NCBI GenBank assembly: GCA_905194705.1
Contig: CAJJTI010000046.1
Location: forward strand, 1-12,609
Direction of reading: 5' to 3'
Origin: an uncultured Solobacterium sp.
GTDB taxonomy: Bacteria > Bacillota_I > Bacilli_A > Erysipelotrichales > Erysipelotrichaceae
Length of the DNA stretch: 12,609 bases
Part shown: piece by piece, positions 6,839-12,609 of the stretch
How positions within the stretch are numbered: position 1 is the stretch's first letter
Layout of the letters: every line of letters starts with the position of its first letter
The notes under the pieces: generated by a model
What the model saw: only the letters and a program-made list of their open reading frames with translations
Told to the model about the DNA's origin: nothing
Database searches by the model: none
Position numbers and translations under genes: made by a program

Positions 6839-6850
6839 TTAGAATCGCGA

Positions 6851-6879
6851 AATAAAGAAAAGACTTAGAAAATCTAAGC
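6851..6879 (-). terminator. Rho-independent terminator after the ABC exporter genes
   Basis: On the minus strand CTTAGA (6878 to 6873) pairs with TCTAAG (6869 to 6864) around a TTT loop, with an extra G-U closing pair, followed by CTTTTCTTT. It begins 2 nt after the exporter stop codon at 6881-6883. Confidence 0.75.
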
Positions 6880-6880
6880 C

Positions 6881-8776
6881 TTATTCAAGTTCAAATGCAC
6901 CTGTATATAATTGATAATACTGTCCTTTTGCTGCAATCAGTTCATCGTGTGTACCTCTTTCGATAACACGACCATGATCAAGAACTAAGATAACATTTGC
7001 ATTTTTAACAGTAGATAAACGATGCGCAATAACAAATACTGTTCTTCCATTCATTAAGGCATCCATACCTTGTTGAACAATCTGTTCAGTACGTGTATCA
7101 ATTGAAGAAGTAGCTTCATCCAAAATCATAACTGGTGGATCAGCTACTGCAGCTCTAGCAATCGCAAGTAATTGGCACTGACCTTGTGACAAGTTAGAAC
7201 CATCTCCATTCAACATTGTGTTATATCCATCTGGTAAATGTTTGATAAAGGAATCTGCACCAGCTAATTTTGCTGCTGCGATACATTCTGCATCACTTGC
7301 ATCTAATCTTCCATAACGGATATTTTCCATAACAGTACCGGTAAATAACACTGTATCCTGTAGTACAATACCTAAAGATTTTCTTAGTGAAGCCTTCTTA
7401 ATCTTGTTGATATTTATGCCATCATAACGAATCTTTCCATCGGCAATATCATAGAAACGGTTAATTAGATTTGTAATTGTTGTTTTACCTGCACCAGTAG
7501 CTCCAACAAAGGCTATCTTCTGTCCTGGTTTACCATATAAAGTAATGTTATGTAAGATTTGTTTATCAGGATTATATGCAAAATCTACGTCATAGAAACG
7601 TACATCACCCTTTAATTCAGTATATGTTAATGTACCATCATGATGAGGATGTTTCCAAGCCCACATATTTATTTTTTCTTTGCATTCAACAATCTCACCA
7701 TTTACTTTTTTCGCATTAACAAGTTCAACATAACCTTCGTCTGTTTCACTTTCTTCATCCATTAATTCAAATACTCTTTCTGCTCCCGCTAAACCTAAAA
7801 CAATAGAGTTAATCTGTGGAGAAATTTGTTGAATATTACCTGCAAATTGTCTACTCATTCCTAAAAATGGCACAACAACCGCAATAGAAAATGGTAGTCC
7901 TGAAATAGATAAATTCGGTACCCCAAGCTCAATAAATAAACCACCTGCTACAGCAACAAATACATATATAATATAAGATACATTGTTTAAGATAGGCATT
8001 AATGTATTAGAGTATTTGTTTGCTAAATAACTGGATTCATATAGTTCATCATTTACTTTATCAAAATCTTCTTTTGTTTCAGGTTCATGATTAAATACTT
8101 TGATTACTTTTTGACCATTGATCATTTCTTCGATAACACCTTCCGTGCGGGCGACATTTTTCTGTTGAGCCATAAAGTATCTTGAAGACTTACCACCTAT
8201 TTTCTTAGTAATAAATACAGATACAATCGCACCTAGAATAATAACAAGTGCCATTGGAATGCTGTAATAAAGCATAATACATAAAATAGTAGTAAGCGTT
8301 ACAGCTGAAATCATCAGTTGTGGGAAACTCTGTGAAATCATTTGTCTTAGTGATTCAACATCATTTGTATAATATGACATAACATCACCACGTTGATGTG
8401 TATCAAAATAACGAATTGGTAATGTTTCCATATGATCAAACAACTTGATTCTGATTTTATTTAATACTCCTTGTGTAAAAATAGCCATTAACTGGTTATA
8501 TACAATGCCAGCTAGTAAACTAGTTAAATATAAAGAAGCCAGAATAACAATATGATGCATAATCTCTGGACGTACAATATCCCACCCTATACCATTTTCC
8601 CAGGCAGTTTGTAATATAGCGACAATATTCTGTTGGAAGATAGATGGTAAGGAACTGATTACGGCATTGACTAAAATTAAAATAATAATAAATGGTAATA
8701 ATTTAGGATAGAAAGAAAATAACAGTTTTACTAGTCGTTTCAATGCCACTGAACGATTCTTTTTCTTGTTGTTCAT
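6881..8776 (-). CDS. ABC exporter half-transporter, subunit with the catalytically complete ATP site motifs
   Basis: This 631-residue protein has an N-terminal six-helix transmembrane domain (about 18-330) and a C-terminal ATPase domain. The Walker A is GATGAGKTT (425-433), the Q-loop Gln 473, Walker B VMILDE with catalytic E554, and the switch histidine H585. Its signature is LSQGQ (529-533) instead of LSGGQ. A region of about 50 residues between the two domains (340-390) contains a Trp/His-rich WAWKHPHHDG stretch; I recall this insert from related Bacillota exporters, so it appears to be a subfamily trait. The ATG overlaps the stop of the partner gene as ATGA. The pair should form a heterodimeric multidrug- or peptide-type exporter like BmrCD or TM287/288; the substrate cannot be read from the sequence. 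It is the last gene of the operon, with a terminator just beyond. Confidence 0.93.
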   Translation of the reverse strand: MNNKKKNRSVALKRLVKLLFSFYPKLLPFIIILILVNAVISSLPSIFQQNIVAILQTAWENGIGWDIVRPEIMHHIVILASLYLTSLLAGIVYNQLMAIFTQGVLNKIRIKLFDHMETLPIRYFDTHQRGDVMSYYTNDVESLRQMISQSFPQLMISAVTLTTILCIMLYYSIPMALVIILGAIVSVFITKKIGGKSSRYFMAQQKNVARTEGVIEEMINGQKVIKVFNHEPETKEDFDKVNDELYESSYLANKYSNTLMPILNNVSYIIYVFVAVAGGLFIELGVPNLSISGLPFSIAVVVPFLGMSRQFAGNIQQISPQINSIVLGLAGAERVFELMDEESETDEGYVELVNAKKVNGEIVECKEKINMWAWKHPHHDGTLTYTELKGDVRFYDVDFAYNPDKQILHNITLYGKPGQKIAFVGATGAGKTTITNLINRFYDIADGKIRYDGININKIKKASLRKSLGIVLQDTVLFTGTVMENIRYGRLDASDAECIAAAKLAGADSFIKHLPDGYNTMLNGDGSNLSQGQCQLLAIARAAVADPPVMILDEATSSIDTRTEQIVQQGMDALMNGRTVFVIAHRLSTVKNANVILVLDHGRVIERGTHDELIAAKGQYYQLYTGAFELE

Positions 8777-10524
8777 TCTGCTATCTTCTTTTCAGTTCCT
8801 TGTTTATTTTGTGAATAATAAACTTCCTGATAAATCTTATTTGTCTTTAAAAGTTCTTCACTGGTACCAATTGCATCAATATGACCACCATCCATGACAA
8901 TGATTCTATCCGCATCTTCAACACTTGATGTACGTTGAGCAATGATAATTTTTGTTGTTTCAGGAATATACTCTCTCATTGCCTTACGAATTAATGCATC
9001 CGTTTTTGTATCAACAGCACTTGTTGAATCATCCATAATTAATATCTTCGGTTTCTTTAATAACGCTCTAGCAATACATAGTCTCTGTTTCTGACCACCA
9101 GATACGTTAGTACCACCTTGTTCAATATATGTGTCATAGCCTTTTGGCATTAGATCAATAAACTCATCTGCACAAGCTAAATGACATACATGTTTTACTT
9201 CATCTAAAGAAGCATCTTTATTTCCCCAGCGAATGTTATCTGCAATCGTACCAGAAAATAAGACATTCTTCTGTAGTACCATCGCTACAGAATCACGTAA
9301 TACTGTTAAATCATAATTTCTAACATCTTCTTTACCAACTCTTACTATTCCTTCAGTAACATCATAAAGTCGAGGAATAAGTTGTACTAATGATGATTTT
9401 GCCGAACCAGTACCACCAATAATACCAATCACTTCACCACTTTTAATATGTAAGTCAATATCTTCAAGAACTGGTCTATCGGCATTTTTTGTATATTTAA
9501 AACGTACATGATCAAAATCAATAGAACCATCTTTTACGTCTTTTATTGCACTAGCAGGTGAAGTAAGAGTACTTTTTTCTTTTAATACTTCACATATTCT
9601 TAACGCACTTTCTTCAGAGAAAGTAATCATGACAAATATCATTGATAACATCATTAGTGAAGATAAAATCTGGAAGCTATATGTTAATAATGTAGAAAAT
9701 TGTCCAATGTCTAAAGCTGTACCATTTGTTGTAATAATAGTTTTAGAACCAAAATACAATACAAATAACATCGTACAGTACATACATGCCTGCATTAATG
9801 GATTATTTAACGCTAATATTCTTTCAGCTTTTGTAAATATCTTACGAATATTATCAGAAGCTGTATTTAATTTTTCCTGTTCATAATCCTCACGAACAAA
9901 TGATTTAACTACTCGTATACCTTTAATATTTTCTTCAATAGAATTATTTAATGCATCAAACTTAGGAAATCCTTCTCTAAATAAAGGCATTGTCACTTTC
10001 GCAATAGTAAATAAACCAATACCTAAAACAGGAATAACAATAAGAAAGATAACCGCCATCTTTCCACCCATCAAATACGCCATTGTAAATGAAAAGATTA
10101 AATTTAGTGGAGCTCTGATAGCTGTACGAATAAGCATCATAAATGCCATCTGAACATTTTGAATATCTGTCGTTAATCGAGTCACTAAAGAAGCACTTGA
10201 AAACTTATCTATATTACTGAAAGAAAAACTTTGAATGTTATAAAAAACATCTTTACGTAAATTTTTAGCAAAGCCACATGACGCATCTGCGCACTTAATA
10301 CCTGCTAAATAGCCAAATAACAATGAAGCAAATGCTAAAGCAAGTAATATATAGCCATAATGAAGAATCGTATTTATATTAGCACCATCTTTTATTTCAT
10401 TAACAAGTAAAGCAATTGTATATGGAATAATCGCTTCCATAATCACTTCACCAACAACAAAAACAGGTGTTAATATCATTGATTTTTTATATTCTCTAAT
10501 ACTTTTTGCAAGTTCATGAACCAT
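8773..10524 (-). CDS. ABC exporter half-transporter, subunit with the degenerate ATP site motifs
   Basis: This 583-residue protein has a six-helix transmembrane domain (about 15-310) and a C-terminal ATPase domain. The signature is intact (VSGGQ, 474-478). Its own nucleotide site is degenerate: the Walker B ends in D498-D499 where the second acid should be a catalytic Glu, and the switch residue is Q530 in place of His. The Walker A reads GGTGSAKSS (370-378) with Ala at the third conserved Gly (A375, codon GCA). The Asp/Gln pair is the known pattern of the non-hydrolysing half in heterodimeric exporters; the Ala is an additional oddity. The partner gene has the opposite arrangement, so one full and one impaired ATP site are expected in the dimer. 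The start has AAAGGGGA 7 nt upstream. It heads the two-gene operon. Confidence 0.93.
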   Translation of the reverse strand: MVHELAKSIREYKKSMILTPVFVVGEVIMEAIIPYTIALLVNEIKDGANINTILHYGYILLALAFASLLFGYLAGIKCADASCGFAKNLRKDVFYNIQSFSFSNIDKFSSASLVTRLTTDIQNVQMAFMMLIRTAIRAPLNLIFSFTMAYLMGGKMAVIFLIVIPVLGIGLFTIAKVTMPLFREGFPKFDALNNSIEENIKGIRVVKSFVREDYEQEKLNTASDNIRKIFTKAERILALNNPLMQACMYCTMLFVLYFGSKTIITTNGTALDIGQFSTLLTYSFQILSSLMMLSMIFVMITFSEESALRICEVLKEKSTLTSPASAIKDVKDGSIDFDHVRFKYTKNADRPVLEDIDLHIKSGEVIGIIGGTGSAKSSLVQLIPRLYDVTEGIVRVGKEDVRNYDLTVLRDSVAMVLQKNVLFSGTIADNIRWGNKDASLDEVKHVCHLACADEFIDLMPKGYDTYIEQGGTNVSGGQKQRLCIARALLKKPKILIMDDSTSAVDTKTDALIRKAMREYIPETTKIIIAQRTSSVEDADRIIVMDGGHIDAIGTSEELLKTNKIYQEVYYSQNKQGTEKKIAE

Positions 10525-10568
10525 AAAAAAATCCCCTTTCTTTGACCATTAAAAAATATGGTGTAACG

Positions 10569-10577
10569 ATTTTAACA
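10569..10577 (-). promoter_or_regulatory. Probable extended -10 promoter of the ABC exporter operon
   Basis: TGTTAAAAT on the minus strand (10577 to 10569) is an extended -10 (TGnTAAAAT) about 45 nt before the exporter start codon. No good -35 lies upstream, which extended -10 promoters can tolerate. It sits in an imperfect GTGT...ACAC dyad (10561-10578). Confidence 0.4.
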
Positions 10578-10588
10578 CAATTGTTTTT

Positions 10589-10619
10589 TTGATGTAAGCA
10601 TAAATTTTAATGTTACAAT
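10589..10619 (+). promoter_or_regulatory. Promoter of the kinase gene, -10 box 6 nt before the ATG
   Basis: TGTTACAAT (10611-10619) is an extended -10 box; TTGATG (10589-10594) is a possible -35 at a long 19-nt spacing. Six bases separate the -10 from the ATG at 10626, which puts the expected transcription start at or next to the A of the start codon. No Shine-Dalgarno sequence precedes the ATG. Confidence 0.5.
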
Positions 10620-10625
10620 ACATTT

Positions 10626-11357
10626 ATGCAATTACTTGTTAACGGACTAAAAATAGAAGCAAATTACACAGATGAATGTATCCAAAATATTTTTTATCCA
10701 TTATTAGAGAAATGGACAAATATACAGAAAGAAAAAAATAGACGCATTATCATCTATTTAGCAGCTCCACCAGGTTGTGGTAAAAGTACATTAGCTCTTT
10801 ATTTAGAATATTTATCTAAAACAAAAGAAAATCTAACACCCTTGCAGGCATTAGGTATGGACGGTTTTCATCATACAAATATTTATCTAAACTCTCATTT
10901 AAGGGAAACAACTAATGAATTATTAGCTTTGCATAAAGGAGCACCAGATACATTCAATGTAGAAAGTTTAACGAAACATATTAAGTCACTTCAAAAAGAT
11001 ATTGTTACTTATTGGCCAGTTTATGACCGCCAATTACATGATCCAATTGAAAATGCAATCGAAGTAACATCTAATATTATTCTTATTGAAGGTAATTACC
11101 TGTTACTAGATAAAGCACCATGGAATAGCTTAAAAAACTACGCCGACTATACAATATTTATTTCTGGTGAACCTATTGATTTAGAAAATAGACTTATCCA
11201 GAGAAAAATGCATAGTGGCACTTCTTTTGAAACAGCTCTAAAACATTATCATGATACCGATAAGCCAAATCTACTCTTAGTTAACAAATACCACTTAGAT
11301 GCAGACTTGTCGTTAAAGCTATGTGTTAATAAAGATAATATTGTGTCATTCTACTAA
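10626..11357 (+). CDS. P-loop kinase of the nucleoside/uridine kinase-like superfamily (YggC/FrcK-like)
   Basis: This 243-residue soluble ATP-dependent kinase probably acts on a small sugar, nucleoside or vitamin. It has a P-loop AAPPGCGKST (46-55, with Ala at the first conserved Gly), MDGFHH (78-83) like the DGFH of uridine and pantothenate kinases, and KGAPDTFN (104-111). PVYDR (131-135) and the Walker B-type ILIEGNY (152-158) follow, with an arginine-bearing lid (R189, R193). KGxPxTF together with DGFH resembles the group annotated as putative fructose-transport kinases (E. coli YggC, FrcK), but the substrate here is unknown. The ATG at 10626 fits the expected N-terminus and no alternative start has a ribosome binding site, so translation is probably leaderless. 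It is divergent from the ABC operon, followed by its own terminator, and appears to be a single-gene transcript. Confidence 0.85.
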   Translation: MQLLVNGLKIEANYTDECIQNIFYPLLEKWTNIQKEKNRRIIIYLAAPPGCGKSTLALYLEYLSKTKENLTPLQALGMDGFHHTNIYLNSHLRETTNELLALHKGAPDTFNVESLTKHIKSLQKDIVTYWPVYDRQLHDPIENAIEVTSNIILIEGNYLLLDKAPWNSLKNYADYTIFISGEPIDLENRLIQRKMHSGTSFETALKHYHDTDKPNLLLVNKYHLDADLSLKLCVNKDNIVSFY

Positions 11358-11382
11358 AATACCTTTGATAAAGGTATTTTTT
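11356..11382 (+). terminator. Strong Rho-independent terminator of the kinase gene
   Basis: An 11-bp perfect stem (AAAATACCTTT at 11356-11366 with AAAGGTATTTT at 11370-11380) closes a 3-nt loop and ends in a six-T run. It overlaps the kinase stop codon TAA. The A-run on the left arm makes it potentially active on both strands. Confidence 0.88.
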
Positions 11383-11444
11383 AGCAAATATTTTCATAAT
11401 ATACTCTTATTTCTATTAAATTGTACGCTATTTCGGAAAAAAAG

Positions 11445-11474
11445 TTGTATCAAAAGACGATAAGTCGTTATAAT
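11445..11474 (+). promoter_or_regulatory. Promoter of the CofE-like gene
   Basis: TTGTAT (11445-11450), an 18-nt spacer, and a perfect TATAAT (11469-11474). The expected start is near 11481, leaving a 5' untranslated region of about 58 nt. The spacer contains a small ACGA/TCGT dyad (11457-11468). Confidence 0.65.
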
Positions 11475-11479
11475 AAATT

Positions 11480-11495
11480 GTAAGAAATATCTTAC
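11480..11495 (+). promoter_or_regulatory. Inverted repeat at the predicted transcription start of the CofE-like gene
   Basis: GTAAGA (11480-11485) and TCTTAC (11490-11495) flank AATA, right at the predicted +1. It could be an operator or a short 5'-end RNA hairpin that stabilises the transcript. With a 6-bp stem it may also be chance. Confidence 0.35.
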
Positions 11496-11538
11496 GTCTA
11501 ATAATTTTATCATTTGGAAAGAAAGAGAAGTTTTTATT

Positions 11539-12609
11539 ATGGAAAGAAAAATTGGTACAGTTTCTAGAGGAGTAAGATGCCCAATCATCAGAAAAGGTGA
11601 TGATTTAGCAAAGATTGTTACTGACAGTATTATTGAAGCAGGTGAAAGTGAAAATATTGAATTCAGAGATCGTGATATCGTATCTGTTACAGAATCAGTA
11701 GTCGCAAGAGCCCAAGGAAATTATGCAAGCGTAGACGATATTGCAAAAGATGTAGAAAGAAAATTTGGTAAGGATTCAACAATTGGTGTTATCTTCCCAA
11801 TTACTTCTAGAAATCGTTTCTCAATTTGCTTAAAAGGTATGGCTAGAGGCGTTAAGAAAATTGTCTTAATGTTAAGTTACCCTAGTGATGAAGTTGGAAA
11901 TCAATTAATCTCTTTAGATCTAATTGATGAAAAAGGTGTTAACCCATACAGTGATGTATTATCACTTGAAAAATACCGTGAATTATTCGGTGAAAACAAG
12001 CATCAATTTACTGGTGTTGACTATGTTGCTTATTATTCATCTATTATCAAAGAAGAAGGTTGTGAAGTAGAAGTAATCTTTGCTAACCAGGCTAAAGCAA
12101 TTCTAGATTATACAGATAAAGTATTAACTTGTGATATTCATACTAGAGCTCGTACAAAGCGTATTTTAAAAGCTAATGGTGCTAGAGTTGTTTACGGTTT
12201 AGATGATATTTTAACTGAATCAATTGATGGAAGTGGTTATAACACAAAATATGGTTTATTAGGTTCTAATAAATCTACTGAAGACACAATCAAACTGTTC
12301 CCTAATGAATGTAAAGATCTAGTTCTAGATATTCAAAAACAACTATTAGATAGAACTGGTAAACATTTTGAAGTAATGGTTTATGGTGATGGAGCATTCA
12401 AAGATCCACAAGGTAAGATTTGGGAATTAGCAGACCCTGTTGTTTCTCCTGCTTATACTGATGGTTTAATCGGTACACCTAACGAATTAAAATTAAAATA
12501 TTTAGCTGATAATGACTTCAAAGATTTAAATGGCGAAGCATTAAAAGAAGCTATTTCAAATAGAATTAAAACGAAAGACAATAACTTAGTTGGTAATATG
12601 GCATCTGAA
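11539..12609 (+). CDS. Coenzyme F420-0:L-glutamate ligase-like protein (CofE superfamily), 3' end outside the window
   Basis: 357 codons are open from ATG 11539 to the right edge with no stop. The protein resembles the CofE/FbiB-type ligase domain, which in F420-producing organisms adds glutamate to F420-0 using GTP. The N-terminal D46-IVSVTESVVARAQG block matches the CofE pattern of a beta strand followed by a Ser/Ala-rich helix ending in G. YGDGAFKDP...WELADP (282-300) and TDGLIGTPNE (308-316) follow toward the C-terminus. The family in Bacillota is usually near 400 residues, so about 30-50 residues should be missing. The start has only a weak Shine-Dalgarno (AGAGAAG, 8 nt before). No other F420 biosynthesis gene is visible, and such organisms generally are not known to make F420. 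A gamma-glutamyl or related amide ligase acting on another cofactor or metabolite is therefore possible; the true substrate is unknown. Confidence 0.8.
   Translation, partial: MERKIGTVSRGVRCPIIRKGDDLAKIVTDSIIEAGESENIEFRDRDIVSVTESVVARAQGNYASVDDIAKDVERKFGKDSTIGVIFPITSRNRFSICLKGMARGVKKIVLMLSYPSDEVGNQLISLDLIDEKGVNPYSDVLSLEKYRELFGENKHQFTGVDYVAYYSSIIKEEGCEVEVIFANQAKAILDYTDKVLTCDIHTRARTKRILKANGARVVYGLDDILTESIDGSGYNTKYGLLGSNKSTEDTIKLFPNECKDLVLDIQKQLLDRTGKHFEVMVYGDGAFKDPQGKIWELADPVVSPAYTDGLIGTPNELKLKYLADNDFKDLNGEALKEAISNRIKTKDNNLVGNMASE

Noticed and set aside
10561..10578. GTGT...ACAC dyad in the divergent promoter region as a regulator site
   Set aside because: Only the outer four bases and a few inner ones pair, and no regulator gene is adjacent; too weak to call as an operator.
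11394..11588. A 64-codon minus-strand open frame
   Set aside because: It covers the promoter and start of the CofE-like gene on the opposite strand, resembles no known protein and begins inside that gene.
1..12609. CRISPR array, insertion sequence, prophage, toxin-antitoxin or defence system
   Set aside because: I found no regularly spaced repeats, transposase or integrase motifs, paired small toxin-antitoxin frames, or defence-type domains on either strand.

Overview
The window comes from a low-GC Gram-positive (Bacillota) chromosome. The evidence is AT-rich coding sequence, AGGAGG-type ribosome binding sites, short hairpin-plus-U terminators, a CsoR/CopA copper operon and a tRNA-Gln(UUG) with an encoded CCA end. 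The style of the proteins suggests an Erysipelotrichia-like or related anaerobic lineage, but that placement is an impression and not shown by the sequence.

Layout, left to right. Bases 1-410 hold no recognisable complete protein gene. They contain the terminator of a plus-strand gene that ends outside or at the window edge, then a minus-strand tRNA-Gln with its own terminator and promoter. From 411 to 10524 every gene is on the minus strand and falls into three groups. (i) csoR-copA (3262 to 411) is a copper-responsive repressor and a Cu(I)-exporting P-type ATPase, overlapping by 4 bp. A perfect 10-bp inverted repeat lies between the -35 and -10 boxes. The ATPase carries a CopZ-like domain fused at its C-terminus, preceded by an in-frame internal Shine-Dalgarno sequence and ATG. 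(ii) A surface-glycan type cluster (6825 to 3379) holds an acyltransferase-3 gene split by a frameshift, a GT2 glycosyltransferase, and a large multi-spanning membrane protein that may be a GT-C type glycosyltransferase. It ends in a terminator. (iii) Two ABC exporter half-transporters (10524 to 6881) overlap by 4 bp and have complementary active and degenerate nucleotide-binding motifs, so they very likely form one heterodimeric exporter. This pair also ends in a terminator.

From 10525 onward the direction reverses. A divergent intergenic region drives a P-loop sugar/nucleoside-type kinase (10626-11357). This gene has no Shine-Dalgarno sequence, and its -10 box sits 6 nt before the ATG, so its mRNA may be leaderless. 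A strong terminator follows. A separate promoter then precedes a gene related to coenzyme F420-0:L-glutamate ligase (CofE), which runs off the right edge.

No CRISPR array, insertion sequence, phage gene or obvious new defence system is visible. The points most worth following are the CopA-CopZ fusion with a preserved internal start, the apparently leaderless kinase gene, the split acyltransferase, and the CofE-like enzyme with no F420 pathway genes nearby.
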